64,000 bases of DNA from Paracoccaceae bacterium (GTDB taxonomy: Bacteria; Pseudomonadota; Alphaproteobacteria; Rhodobacterales; Rhodobacteraceae). Numbering within the stretch: the stretch's first letter is position 1; every line of letters starts with the position of its first letter. The notes beneath the pieces were generated by a model. The model was not told the origin of the DNA and did not search any database. It saw nothing but the letters and a program-made list of their open reading frames with translations. Below, piece after piece: positions 1 to 8,779 of the stretch. The position numbers and the translations under genes were made by a program. Location: the NCBI GenBank assembly GCA_022843025.1, contig JALHOL010000010.1:62001-126000 (forward strand). Reading direction: 5' to 3'.

Positions 1-801
1 CAGCGCGGCGTCAAGCGCCCGCTTCAGATCGCGCTCTCCTATGATGAGGAAATCGGCTGCACCGGTGCCCCCCCGATGATCGCCGCCATGCAGGGCGTGC
101 TGCCCAAAGGCGCCGCCGCCATCATCGGCGAGCCGTCCCTGATGAAAGTCATCAACGGCCACAAAGGCGGCACGGGCTTTCATGTGCATGTCAAAGGGTT
201 CGAGGTCCATTCCTCGCTGCTGCCCTATGGTGTGTCGGCCATCATGGAAGGCGCGCGTCTCATCCAATGGGCCAATGACCGCAATGCCTGGATCCAATCA
301 CAGCCCCGCACCGCCGAGGCGCTGCCTTTTGACCCGCCCTTCACAACGCTGCATGTCGGCATGATCCAGGGCGGCACCGCCCATAACATCACCGCCGCCG
401 ATTGCCGCTTCGCGCTGGAAATGCGCGTCGTCCCGGGCGAAGAGGTCGAAGCCCACGCCCAGACCTTCATCGCCGAAGTGGCACGGCTTGAAGCCGCGAT
501 GCAGGCCATCCGCCCCGAATCCGCCATCCATCTGGATCGTTTCTTCGGCGTCCCCGCCCTGACCCCGGAACAGGGCGGCGCAGCCGAGGCGCTGGCCCGC
601 CGCCTGACCGGTGATAACGCATCGGGCGTCGTGTCCTACGGGACTGAGGCCGGCCAGTTCCAAGAGGCGGGCTACTCCGCCGCCATCTGCGGCCCCGGCG
701 ATATCGCGCAGGCGCATCAGGCCGATGAATGGCTGGCCCTGTCGGAATTTCAGGCCGGCCACCGCTTCATGCATCGCTTGCTGGATGAACTCGCCCGATG
801 A
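1..801 (+). CDS. argE: Acetylornithine deacetylase-like M20 peptidase (5' end outside window)
   Basis: The reading frame is open from base 1, so the N-terminus lies outside the window and about 266 codons remain. It starts in the catalytic domain with SYDEEIGCTGAP, carrying the paired Glu (general base and metal ligand) typical of ArgE. The dimerisation domain (GHKGGTGFHVHVKG) follows, then the C-terminal GTEAGQF and AHQADEW segments, the latter holding the last metal-binding His. ArgE hydrolyses N2-acetylornithine to ornithine in the cytoplasm; related M20 enzymes cleave other N-acyl amino acids. The stop overlaps the next start by 4 bp (ATGA), so the two are co-translated. The family is certain; the substrate is less so, because alphaproteobacteria usually make ornithine with ArgJ and the neighbour is a catabolic-type oxidoreductase. 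Confidence 0.85.
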   Translation, partial: QRGVKRPLQIALSYDEEIGCTGAPPMIAAMQGVLPKGAAAIIGEPSLMKVINGHKGGTGFHVHVKGFEVHSSLLPYGVSAIMEGARLIQWANDRNAWIQSQPRTAEALPFDPPFTTLHVGMIQGGTAHNITAADCRFALEMRVVPGEEVEAHAQTFIAEVARLEAAMQAIRPESAIHLDRFFGVPALTPEQGGAAEALARRLTGDNASGVVSYGTEAGQFQEAGYSAAICGPGDIAQAHQADEWLALSEFQAGHRFMHRLLDELAR

Positions 802-2144
802 TGCGCTTCCCGATCTCTGACGCCTCTCCGATCCGCTTTCCCGGCCCGCCCCCGGCGGCCTGCGATGTGGTGGTTCTGGGTGGCGGGGTCATCGGGGTGA
901 TGACGGCCTGGTTTCTTGCCGAACGGGGCCTCAAGGTCACGCTTTGCGAAAAGGGCCGCATCGCGGGCGAACAATCCAGCCGCAACTGGGGTTGGATCCG
1001 CCAACAGGGCCGCGACATGGGCGAATTGCCCATCATGATGGAAAGCCTGCGCCTGTGGAAATCGCTGGCGCAGGAGTTTGGCGAAACCCTCGGCTTCCGG
1101 CAGGAAGGCGTCCTCTACCTCGCCAAGACCGAGGCCGAAGTCGGGCGGTTCGAAGCATGGCTGTCAGACGCCAAACCCCATGGCGTCGACACCCATATGA
1201 TGACCGCAGGCGCCGTTGCGGAAAAGCTGAAGGGCAGCGCGAAGACCTGGATCGCGGGCCTCCACACCCCGTCCGATGCGCGGGGCGAGCCGTGGCAGGC
1301 CGTGCCGCGCCTTGTCGAAGGGGCCATCGCGCGCGGCGCAGTGGTGGTGGAACACTGTGCCGTGCGGCGGCTGGATGTGCAGGCGGGCCGGGTGACAGGC
1401 GTGCATACCGAACAGGGCCGCATCGCCTGTGATCAGGTCGTGGTGGCGGGCGGGGCATGGTCGGCGTTGTTCCTGCGCAGCGAAGGGGTGAATATCCCGC
1501 AGCTTTCCGTCCTTGCCTCGGTCGCCGCGACCGAACCGATGGCCGAAATCTTTCCCGGCAATGCCTGCGACGACGACTTCGCCTTCCGCCGCCGTCAGGA
1601 TGGCGGCTATTCCATCGCGCCGGGATCGGGGCATGATTTCTATATCGGCCCCGACGCATTCCGCGACCTGCGCACCTATCTGCCAGTGCTGAAAAAGGAT
1701 TTCCGCTCTACCAGTTTCCGCCCCATGGCCCCCAAAGGCTACCCCGATGCCTGGGGCACGAAACGCCGCTGGGGCGGGGATGAAGCCTCACCCTTCGAGG
1801 CTGTCCGCGTGCTCAATCCCACCCCGAACATGGACCGGATCGCCAAGGTGCAATCCGCCTTTGCCGCAGCCTTCCCCGCCATGGGCCGCCCCCGCCTGCG
1901 CGCGGCCTGGGGCGGCATGATCGACACCATGCCCGATGTCGTGCCGGTGGTAGACCGGGTGGCGGCCCTGCCGGGCCTGACCATCGCCACGGGGATGAGC
2001 GGCCATGGCTTTGGCATTGGCCCGGGCATGGGCCGCGTGGTGGCCGATCTGGTGGCAGGCAACGACCCCGGCCATGACCTGTCCCGCTTCCGCCTGTCGC
2101 GCTTCACCGACGGATCGGTGCTGACCCCCGGCCCCTCGCTGTAA
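798..2144 (+). CDS. FAD-dependent amino acid oxidase/dehydrogenase family protein (DAO fold)
   Basis: This 448-aa protein has an N-terminal Rossmann dinucleotide-binding motif (VVVLGGGVIG, about residues 24-33). A second flavin-contacting segment (EQSSRNWGWIRQQGRD) follows, and a C-terminal TGMSGHGFGIGPGMG loop closes over the FAD. This arrangement is that of the DadA/glycine oxidase-like DAO family, which oxidises secondary or primary amines of amino acids. The substrate cannot be read from the sequence. It overlaps the upstream ArgE-like gene by 4 bp, suggesting a two-step route: deacylation, then oxidation of the released amino compound (inference). No membrane segment or signal peptide is seen, so it is probably cytoplasmic. 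Confidence 0.85.
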   Translation: MMRFPISDASPIRFPGPPPAACDVVVLGGGVIGVMTAWFLAERGLKVTLCEKGRIAGEQSSRNWGWIRQQGRDMGELPIMMESLRLWKSLAQEFGETLGFRQEGVLYLAKTEAEVGRFEAWLSDAKPHGVDTHMMTAGAVAEKLKGSAKTWIAGLHTPSDARGEPWQAVPRLVEGAIARGAVVVEHCAVRRLDVQAGRVTGVHTEQGRIACDQVVVAGGAWSALFLRSEGVNIPQLSVLASVAATEPMAEIFPGNACDDDFAFRRRQDGGYSIAPGSGHDFYIGPDAFRDLRTYLPVLKKDFRSTSFRPMAPKGYPDAWGTKRRWGGDEASPFEAVRVLNPTPNMDRIAKVQSAFAAAFPAMGRPRLRAAWGGMIDTMPDVVPVVDRVAALPGLTIATGMSGHGFGIGPGMGRVVADLVAGNDPGHDLSRFRLSRFTDGSVLTPGPSL

Positions 2145-2153
2145 TCTGGATGA

Positions 2154-2183
2154 GCGCGCCCCCAAGGGGGCCGCGCATTCCTT
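2154..2183 (+). terminator. GC hairpin after the FAD oxidoreductase gene
   Basis: GCGCGCCCCC pairs with GGGGG-C-CGCGC across an AA loop and is followed by ATTCCTTTTG. It lies 10 bp after the stop codon. The T-tract is short and interrupted, so it may be a weak terminator or an mRNA-stabilising hairpin. Confidence 0.5.
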
Positions 2184-2222
2184 TTGTCTCGCCTGCGCGC
2201 CTTCGCGCTTGGCTCGGCTGAT

Positions 2223-2267
2223 GGGGGCGCTGCCCCCAAACCCCCGGGGTATTTGGGCCAAGATGAA
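2223..2267 (+). repeat. Rhodobacteraceae-type intergenic repeat, copy 1
   Basis: A GGGGGCGCTGCCCCC hairpin is followed by AAACCCCCGGGGTATTTGGG and CCAAGATGAA. A diverged copy lies on the opposite strand at 9008-9051. The unit is non-coding and sits between the FAD oxidoreductase and Hsp70 genes. Similar sequences are scattered between genes in many Rhodobacteraceae genomes (from memory, not searched). Confidence 0.7.
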
Positions 2268-2338
2268 GGGGGCTTTCGGCGCTTTACTTCCCCGTAGGCG
2301 CAGGCTAGGCCGCGCGGCTTGATCAGGGGGCAGTGGAT

Positions 2339-3592
2339 ATGGGCGTGGCATTTGCGGGCATCGACTTTGGCACCTCCAATTCCACTGTGGGACTGGCCGA
2401 TGCGACGGGCGCGCGGCTGATCGCGCTGGAAGGGGATCAGGTCACGCTTCCCTCGGCCGTGTTCTTTCATGCCGATGGTCTTCCCCCCGCCTTTGGCCGT
2501 GCCGCGCTGAGCGCCTATCTGGAAGGCGATGAAGGCCGCCTGATGCGCGGGCTGAAATCCACGCTGGGATCGGGGCTGGTCAATGACCGCACTGTGGTGG
2601 GCAACCGGGCGATCACCTTTCGCGACATCGTGCAGCGCTTCATCACCCATCTGCGCGCGCGTCTGGATGCGGCCCAACTCGGTCTGACGCAGGCGGTGTT
2701 CGGCCGCCCCGTGCATTTCGTGGACGATGATCCCGAAGGCGATGCCGCCGCCCAAGGCGTGCTTGAAGAGATCGCCCGCGCCTGCGGCTTTCGCGAGGTG
2801 GAATTTCAATTCGAACCTGTCGCCGCCGCGCTGGATTACGAACAGCGGCTGACGGAGGAGGAGATCGTTCTGGTCTTCGACATTGGCGGCGGCACATCCG
2901 ACCTGTCGGTCCTGCGCCTGTCGCCAGATCGCGCCCGCGCCCCGCATCGCATGGGCGATATCCTTGCCAATGGCGGCATTCGGGTGGGCGGGACCGATTT
3001 TGACCGCCTGCTGTCGCTGGCCGAGGTGATGCCGCATCTGGGGTATCTGTCGCCCAGCCGGGGCGGGCAGGGGATCATGCCGCGCCATTACTGGCTGGAT
3101 CTGGCGACGTGGCACCGCATCAACACGCTTTATTCGCAGCGCACCATGGCCGATCTCAAGGCGCTCTGGCACGATGCCGACCAGCCCGATCTGATCGCCC
3201 GCATGATGCAGGTGGTCGATCATCGCCACGGCCACGCCCTTGCGATGGAGGTGGAGCGCGCCAAGATCGCCCTGTCGGATCTGGAGGCGACGCGCCTTGC
3301 GCTGTCGGCGCTGACCGGCGGCCCCAACCCCATGGCCCGGCGCGACCGGTTCGAAGAGGCCGTCGCCGCCCCAGTCGCCCGCATCCGCGCGCTGATCGAT
3401 GCCACCATCGCCGATGCCGGCCTCACGGCAGACCGCATCGCCACGGTCTTCCTCACCGGCGGGTCGTCACAACTGCCGCTGCTGCGTGCAACGGTAGCCG
3501 CTGCGCTGCCCCAGGCGCGGCTGGCCACGGGCGACATGCTGGGATCGGTCGGCACCGGCCTTGCGCTGGACGCCCGCCGCCGCTTTGCCTGA
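2339..3592 (+). CDS. Short Hsp70-family protein (YegD-like)
   Basis: This protein of about 417 aa has the actin-type ATPase signatures of Hsp70: FGTSNSTVG near the N-terminus (phosphate 1), VFDIGGGTSDLSVL in the middle (phosphate 2) and FLTGGSSQLPLL near the C-terminus (adenosine). It ends right after the nucleotide-binding domain, so the usual substrate-binding and lid domains of DnaK are absent. This matches the YegD-type stand-alone Hsp70-like ATPases, whose role is poorly known. I place the start at ATG 2339, where AGGGGG lies about 8 nt upstream. A GTG at 2333 is in frame but only about 2 nt from that ribosome-binding sequence. No co-chaperone genes are nearby. Confidence 0.88.
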   Translation: MGVAFAGIDFGTSNSTVGLADATGARLIALEGDQVTLPSAVFFHADGLPPAFGRAALSAYLEGDEGRLMRGLKSTLGSGLVNDRTVVGNRAITFRDIVQRFITHLRARLDAAQLGLTQAVFGRPVHFVDDDPEGDAAAQGVLEEIARACGFREVEFQFEPVAAALDYEQRLTEEEIVLVFDIGGGTSDLSVLRLSPDRARAPHRMGDILANGGIRVGGTDFDRLLSLAEVMPHLGYLSPSRGGQGIMPRHYWLDLATWHRINTLYSQRTMADLKALWHDADQPDLIARMMQVVDHRHGHALAMEVERAKIALSDLEATRLALSALTGGPNPMARRDRFEEAVAAPVARIRALIDATIADAGLTADRIATVFLTGGSSQLPLLRATVAAALPQARLATGDMLGSVGTGLALDARRRFA

Positions 3593-3646
3593 CAGGACTT
3601 GCGCCGGGGGACGGCTGCGCTAGGCTTGCTGGCAAAGGAGACTCCC

Positions 3647-4813
3647 ATGCCCGTCAAGAACCGCTTCGCCGAATTGCTGCCCGAGATCACCGCCTGGCGG
3701 CGCGATTTCCACGAACATCCCGAACTGCTGTTCGACGTGCATCGCACCGCCGCCCGCGTGGCCGATCTTCTGCGCGGTTTCGGTTGTGATGAGGTGGTCG
3801 AAGGCATTGGTCGCACCGGCGTGGTGGGCGTGATCAAGGGCAAGACAGACACGACAGGCCGCGTCGTGGGCCTGCGCGCCGATATGGACGCGCTGCCCAT
3901 CATCGAACAGACCGGCGTCCCCTATGCCTCCAAGACCCCCGGCAAGATGCATGCCTGCGGCCATGACGGCCACACCGCCATGCTGCTTGGGGCCGCCAAA
4001 TACTTGGCCGAGACGCGCAATTTCGACGGCACCACCGTGGTGATCTTCCAGCCCGCCGAAGAAGGCGGTGGTGGCGGGCGCGAAATGGTGGCCGACGGCA
4101 TGATGGACCGCTGGGGGATCCAAGAGGTTTATGGCATGCACAACATGCCCGGCATCCCCGTGGGCCATTTCGCCATCCGCAAGGGCGCGCTGATGGCGGC
4201 AGCAGACCAGTTTGAGATCGTGGTCACCGGCAAGGGTGGCCATGCCGCCAAACCGCATGATTGCGTCGATACCACCGTGGTTGCCGCCCATATCGTCGTG
4301 GCGCTGCAAACCATCGCCTCGCGCAATGTCGATCCGCTGAAACAGGTCGTCGTGTCGGTCTGCACGGTCGAGACGGACTCAACCGCCCATAACGTGATCC
4401 CGCAGGTCGTAAAGATGAAGGGCACCGTCCGCACCATGGATCACGGCGTGCAGGATTTTGTCGAAAAGCGGCTGGCCGAGATTGCCAATGGCACTGCCAT
4501 GGCGCTGGGCGCGCGTGCCGAGGTGCATTATGCGCGCGGCTATCCCGTCACCGTCAATGCGCCGGAAAACACCGATTACGCGGTCGAGGTGGCGCGTCAG
4601 GTGTCCGGTCAAGTCGATCCCGACACCGCCCCCCTGATGGGGGCTGAGGATTTCAGCTTCATGCTGAACGAACGCCCCGGCGCCTATATCTTTGTTGGCA
4701 ACGGCGATACGGCGATGGTGCATCACCCGGCTTACAACTTTGATGACAATGTCATCCCTTTTGGCAGCAGTTGGTATGCCGGTATGGTCGAATCCCGGAT
4801 GCCCGCCGCATGA
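3647..4813 (+). CDS. M20 family amidohydrolase (hippurate hydrolase/N-acyl amino acid hydrolase type)
   Basis: This 388-aa cytoplasmic metallohydrolase carries WRRDFHEHPEL near residue 20, HACGHDGHTAMLLGAAKYL around residue 100, FQPAEEGGGGG around 130 and the C-terminal MGAEDFSFML. These hold the conserved Cys/His/Glu metal ligands of the M20D/HipO amidohydrolases, which split N-acyl or indole-acyl amino acids. The ATG at 3647 has AAGGAG 6 nt upstream; a TTG at 3599 is in frame but has no such site. The stop overlaps the DUF1304 gene start (ATGA). The exact substrate is not decidable from sequence. Confidence 0.9.
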   Translation: MPVKNRFAELLPEITAWRRDFHEHPELLFDVHRTAARVADLLRGFGCDEVVEGIGRTGVVGVIKGKTDTTGRVVGLRADMDALPIIEQTGVPYASKTPGKMHACGHDGHTAMLLGAAKYLAETRNFDGTTVVIFQPAEEGGGGGREMVADGMMDRWGIQEVYGMHNMPGIPVGHFAIRKGALMAAADQFEIVVTGKGGHAAKPHDCVDTTVVAAHIVVALQTIASRNVDPLKQVVVSVCTVETDSTAHNVIPQVVKMKGTVRTMDHGVQDFVEKRLAEIANGTAMALGARAEVHYARGYPVTVNAPENTDYAVEVARQVSGQVDPDTAPLMGAEDFSFMLNERPGAYIFVGNGDTAMVHHPAYNFDDNVIPFGSSWYAGMVESRMPAA

Positions 4814-5169
4814 TCGGGGCGGGCCTCACGGCGGCCATCGCCGCGCTGCATGTCTATATCCTCGTGCTGGAGATGTTTCGCTGGGAACATCCCCGCACCC
4901 GCCGCGCCTTTGGCACGACAGAGGAGTTTGCCCGCGCGACCAAAGTTCTTGCCGCCAATCAGGGGCTCTATAACGGCTTTCTCGCCGCCGGCCTGTTCTG
5001 GGCCGTGATCGAAGGGGCAGGGGGCGCAGGCCGCCCCCTTGCGCTGTTCTTTCTTGGCTGCGTGCTGGTTGCGGGGCTTTACGGCGCCGCCACCGCCTCG
5101 CGCCGGATCTTGTTCATCCAGGCTTTCCCTGCCGCGCTGGCCATCGCGGCGGTTCTTGCGGGCATCTAG
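4810..5169 (+). CDS. DUF1304 family membrane protein
   Basis: This 119-aa protein matches the DUF1304 family, with the typical HVYILVLEMFRWEHPRTRRAFG start and an NQGLYNGFLA segment. About four hydrophobic helices make it an inner-membrane protein of unknown function. It starts inside the stop of the amidohydrolase (ATGA). Its TAG stop is interlocked with the stop of cydB on the other strand: the palindrome CTAG at 5166-5169 ends both genes. Confidence 0.85.
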   Translation: MIGAGLTAAIAALHVYILVLEMFRWEHPRTRRAFGTTEEFARATKVLAANQGLYNGFLAAGLFWAVIEGAGGAGRPLALFFLGCVLVAGLYGAATASRRILFIQAFPAALAIAAVLAGI

Positions 5170-6173
5170 TCATAGCTCAGCTTCGTGGCCTTGCCGCGGA
5201 AGATGAAATAGGCAAGCACCGTGTAGCCCATGATCACGGGCAGCACGAACAGCGTGCCGACAAGGATGATCGACAGGCTCTCGGTCGAGGCTGCCGCCTC
5301 CCAGATCGTCAACCGTTCCGGCACGATATAGGGGTAAAAGCTGTAGGCCATCCCGAAGAACCCCAGCACCATCAGCACCGTCGCCCCTGCAAAGGGAAAC
5401 CAGGCGAAACTGTCATTCGCCGTCGGCAACCGCCGCAACGCCAGCCACAACAGCGCCACCAGCAGGCCTGACATCAACGGCAGCGGTGCCAGCGCCACCA
5501 CTTCGGGAAAGCTGAACCATTTGTCAAAGATGCGCTGCGATACCAGCGGCGTCGCCGCCGACACCGCCCCCATCCCCAGCACCACGCCCCAGATGCCGCC
5601 CTTGGCCCAATCCACCGCCTTGCGCTGCAACACCCCGTCGGTCTTCAGGATCACCCATGCCGCCCCGATGAAAGAATAGGCCACCGCAAGCGCCCCCGCC
5701 GTCAGCGCGGCAAAGCCCACCTTGGCCCAGGTCCATTCCAGCCCCATCACATACATGCCCAGCATGAACCCCTGTGACAGCGCCGTCATCAACGACCCCG
5801 ACCAGAACGCCACATCCCAGGGCCGCTTGTGCCCCAGCGGCGCCTTGGCGCGGAACTCGAACGCCACCCCGCGCAGGATCAGGCCGATCAGCATCACCGC
5901 CACCGGCAGATACAGCGCCGTCAGGATATCGCCATGCGCCACCGGAAACGCCACCAAAAGCAACCCGATGGCCAGCACCAGCCATGTTTCATTCGCATCC
6001 CAGAACGGCCCGATCGAGGCGACCATGCGATCCCGCTCGGCCTCCTTGGCAAAGGGGAACAACAGGCCCACCCCCAGATCGAACCCGTCCAGCACCACAT
6101 AAAGCAGGATGGACACCCCCATCAGCGCGGCAAAGATCAACGGCAGGACTTCCGGATCAAACATCCCCATCAC
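5166..6173 (-). CDS. cydB: Cytochrome bd-type quinol oxidase subunit II
   Basis: This 335-aa multi-spanning membrane protein has the typical CydB start (VLDGFDLGVGLLFPF), the DANETWLVLAIGLLLVAFP segment and late hydrophobic helices. CydB packs against CydA to form the proton-pump-free quinol:O2 oxidase of the inner membrane, used at low oxygen or under respiratory inhibition. It follows cydA with a 4-bp overlap. No cydX-like small ORF or cydDC transporter is seen next to it. The protein is shorter than E. coli CydB and fits the cyanide-insensitive (CioB) branch. Confidence 0.95.
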   Translation of the reverse strand: MMGMFDPEVLPLIFAALMGVSILLYVVLDGFDLGVGLLFPFAKEAERDRMVASIGPFWDANETWLVLAIGLLLVAFPVAHGDILTALYLPVAVMLIGLILRGVAFEFRAKAPLGHKRPWDVAFWSGSLMTALSQGFMLGMYVMGLEWTWAKVGFAALTAGALAVAYSFIGAAWVILKTDGVLQRKAVDWAKGGIWGVVLGMGAVSAATPLVSQRIFDKWFSFPEVVALAPLPLMSGLLVALLWLALRRLPTANDSFAWFPFAGATVLMVLGFFGMAYSFYPYIVPERLTIWEAAASTESLSIILVGTLFVLPVIMGYTVLAYFIFRGKATKLSYD

Positions 6174-7528
6174 TCCGCAGGCTGCATGCCGGGGCTTGTG
6201 ACGGGGGCCGAAAGCACCCCGCCTTTGCGCGCCAGATGAAAGATCACGCCGACATAGGCCGCCAGCAGCGCCACATAGATCGCAAGATAGGCCAGCAGCG
6301 TCGACAGCACCATTCCGGCGGCAATGTCACCCACCGCCTGTTTCGTCGTCAGCACACCCTGCACCAGCCAGGGCTGACGGCCGATCTCGGTCGTGTACCA
6401 CCCGGCCAACGTGGCCAGCCACCCGGCAAAGGTCATGGCCGTCACCCCCATCAGATAGGGGCGGGGCAGCGCCTCAACCCCACGGCGCCAGATCAGGAAC
6501 ATCCCCGCCCAGGCCACCACCAACATCGCCATGCCGGTCGCCACCATCACCCGGAACGACCAGAACACAGGCGCCACCGGCGGGTGCATCACGGTGCCAT
6601 CCTCGGCCACGAAATCATTCAACCCCGGCACCACCCCCGCAGGGTCATGCTTCAGGATCACGGATGCCATCGACGGAATCCCAATCTCGAACCGGTTTTC
6701 GCGCGCCGCCTCATCCGGCAGGGCGAAGAGCAGCAACGGCACATTGCCCTGCGTCTCCCAGTTGCCCTCCATCGCCGCCACTTTCTGCGGCTGATGCTCC
6801 AGCGTGTTCAGCCCGTGCATGTCGCCCGCCAAAATCTGAATGGGCATCAGCACCGCACCAATCATCAACCCCACGCGCAGCCCGGTCGCCACCGCCGGAT
6901 CGCGGTCATGGCGCAACATGCGATAGGCCGACAGACCGGCAATCAGGAAGGCCACGGTCAACCCGCTCGCCAACAGCATATGCACCAACCGGTACGGCAT
7001 CGACGGGTTGAAGATGATCGCCCACCAGTCGGTCGCAAACACGATCCCGTCACGCAGCTCATATCCCGCAGGCGTATGCATCCAGCTGTTCAGCACCAGA
7101 ATCCAGAACGCGCTCATCGTGGTGCCAAAGGCCACCAGGAACGTCGCCAGCGTGTGCAGCCATCCCGGCACTCGGCTTGCACCAAACAGCATGATCCCCA
7201 GGAACACCGCCTCAAGGAAGAAGGCCGTCAGCACCTCATAGGCAAGTAGCGGCCCCGCCACATTCCCCACCGTCTCCATGAAGCCCGGCCAGTTGGTGCC
7301 GAACTGGAACGACATGGTGATCCCCGACACCACCCCAAGGGCAAAGGACAAAGCAAAGACCTTCACCCAGAACATGTACAGGTTCATCCATTTCCGGTCC
7401 CCCGTCCGAGCAAAGCGCAGCTTGAAAAACAAGAGCACCCATCCCAGCGCGATGGTGATCGTCGGAAACAGAATGTGGAACGAAATGTTGGCTGCAAACT
7501 GCATGCGCGAAAGTATCAGGGTATCCAT
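6170..7528 (-). CDS. cydA: Cytochrome bd-type quinol oxidase subunit I (CIO-like, short form)
   Basis: This 452-aa protein begins LILSRMQFAANISFHILFP, including the His of the haem b595 pocket. The GDMHGLNTLEHQPQKVAAME region carries the quinol loop and the EGNWET segment. It is some 70 residues shorter than E. coli CydA; the shortage lies in the Q-loop, as in cyanide-insensitive oxidases of Pseudomonas and Rhodobacter type. It catalyses quinol oxidation and O2 reduction with haems b558, b595 and d. It is first in a cydAB operon. The upstream region holds a perfect 7+6+7 inverted repeat (7593-7612) that could bind a regulator. Confidence 0.95.
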   Translation of the reverse strand: MDTLILSRMQFAANISFHILFPTITIALGWVLLFFKLRFARTGDRKWMNLYMFWVKVFALSFALGVVSGITMSFQFGTNWPGFMETVGNVAGPLLAYEVLTAFFLEAVFLGIMLFGASRVPGWLHTLATFLVAFGTTMSAFWILVLNSWMHTPAGYELRDGIVFATDWWAIIFNPSMPYRLVHMLLASGLTVAFLIAGLSAYRMLRHDRDPAVATGLRVGLMIGAVLMPIQILAGDMHGLNTLEHQPQKVAAMEGNWETQGNVPLLLFALPDEAARENRFEIGIPSMASVILKHDPAGVVPGLNDFVAEDGTVMHPPVAPVFWSFRVMVATGMAMLVVAWAGMFLIWRRGVEALPRPYLMGVTAMTFAGWLATLAGWYTTEIGRQPWLVQGVLTTKQAVGDIAAGMVLSTLLAYLAIYVALLAAYVGVIFHLARKGGVLSAPVTSPGMQPAE

Positions 7529-7592
7529 GACTCACCTTTCTGATTGCCCGTGATCTAGGGGCGATAAAGGCGGATACGAGGGGTCTGCGACG

Positions 7593-7612
7593 GGCTGTCC
7601 CATGCGACAGCC
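7593..7612 (-). promoter_or_regulatory. Inverted repeat upstream of cydAB (candidate operator)
   Basis: GGCTGTC-CCATGC-GACAGCC is a perfect 7-bp inverted repeat with a 6-nt spacer, 65-84 bp upstream of the cydA ATG. Position and symmetry suggest a binding site for a dimeric regulator. It does not match the FNR box (TTGAT-N4-ATCAA) or the PpsR box (TGT-N12-ACA). Confidence 0.4.
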
Positions 7613-7765
7613 TGTCAGATCGAATCGTGGTTAACAAAGAAATTCTTCACCGCGCGTATGCACAGCTGTCTGCACCGCCATCTGCACCGGGCGCTGCATC
7701 GCCATTCTGCCAAAAAGGCAGAGGTAAACCCAGCGTTCTCAGGGGGTTAGATCGTCGATCCGGCC

Positions 7766-8779
7766 TTAACCGCCGGTATGGCTCATATGCCGCGACATCT
7801 TCCCCTGCACCCCGGCGCGGGAATAGTCGAAATCATGCCCCTTGGGCTTTTTCGCGATCGCAGCCCGGATTGCCGCCTCCACCACCGCATCCTCCGGGCT
7901 CGCCCGCAGCGGCCCGCGCAGATCGGCCATATCCTCTTGGCCCAGGCACATGTACAACTCGCCCGTGCAGGTCAGCCGCACCCGATTGCAGCTTTCACAG
8001 AAGTTATGCGTTAAAGGCGTGATGAAGCCCACCTTCTGCCCCGTCTCCCCCAACCGGACATAGCGCGCAGGACCCCCCGACCGCTCGGCCAGATCGGTCA
8101 GCACAAACCGCTCCGCCAACCGCGTCCGCAGGTCTTTCAACGACCAATACTGATCCAGCCGGTCCTCATTGCCCAGATCGCCCATCGGCATGACCTCGAT
8201 GAAGGTCAGGTCGTGGCCTTCTGCTGCGCACCAGTCAACCAGTTGAAAAAGCTCATCTTCGTTGAACCCTTTCAGCGCCACGGTGTTGATCTTCACCCGC
8301 AGCCCGGCCTCTTTCGCGGCTTCGATCCCGTCCAGAACCTGCGCCAACCGCCCCCAGCGGGTGATCTTGGCGAACTTGTCCGCGTCCAGCGTGTCCAGCG
8401 ACACATTGATCCGCCGCACCCCACATTCGGTTAACTCGGCGGCATGTTTGCGCAATTGCGACCCGTTGGTCGTCAGCGTCAATTCCTTCAGCGCGCCGCT
8501 CTCCAGATGTCGCGACATGGCACGAAAGAAGGTCATGATCCCCTTGCGCACCAAGGGCTCCCCCCCGGTGATCCGCAGCTTTTCCACCCCCAGCCGGACG
8601 AAGGCCGAACAAAGCCGGTCGAGCTCCTCAAGCGACAAGAGATCCGCCTTGGGCAGAAAAGTCATGTTCTCCGCCATGCAATAGACACAGCGGAAATCGC
8701 AGCGATCCGTCACCGACACCCGCAAATAGGAAATCGGTCGGGCAAACGGGTCAATCAGCGGGGCAGGGCGCGCATCCAT
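7766..8779 (-). CDS. moaA: GTP 3',8-cyclase (molybdenum cofactor synthesis)
   Basis: This 337-aa radical SAM enzyme carries [12 protein letters not shown], the CX3CX2C motif for the SAM-bound 4Fe-4S cluster, and the [12 protein letters not shown] loop. The C-terminal second cluster is [18 protein letters not shown]. The protein ends in Gly-Gly, as MoaA does, where the tail supplies residues for catalysis. It converts GTP to 3',8-cyclo-7,8-dihydro-GTP, the first step of molybdopterin synthesis, with MoaC. No other moa/moe genes are in the window, so the pathway is scattered. Length is normal for the family. Confidence 0.97.
   Translation of the reverse strand: MDARPAPLIDPFARPISYLRVSVTDRCDFRCVYCMAENMTFLPKADLLSLEELDRLCSAFVRLGVEKLRITGGEPLVRKGIMTFFRAMSRHLESGALKELTLTTNGSQLRKHAAELTECGVRRINVSLDTLDADKFAKITRWGRLAQVLDGIEAAKEAGLRVKINTVALKGFNEDELFQLVDWCAAEGHDLTFIEVMPMGDLGNEDRLDQYWSLKDLRTRLAERFVLTDLAERSGGPARYVRLGETGQKVGFITPLTHNFCESCNRVRLTCTGELYMCLGQEDMADLRGPLRASPEDAVVEAAIRAAIAKKPKGHDFDYSRAGVQGKMSRHMSHTGG

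Noticed and set aside
2333-2338. GTG 2333 as start of the Hsp70-like gene
   Set aside because: It lies only about 2 nt from the GGGGG ribosome-binding stretch; ATG 2339 has better spacing.
1739-3235. Long minus-strand open frame (about 498 codons) opposite the FAD oxidase and Hsp70 genes
   Set aside because: It runs antisense across two well-conserved genes and an intergenic repeat, has biased His/Arg/Gln composition and no recognisable domain; GC-rich third positions create such shadows.
7593-7612. PpsR/CrtJ box in the cydAB promoter
   Set aside because: TGT and ACA are separated by 8 bp, not 12.
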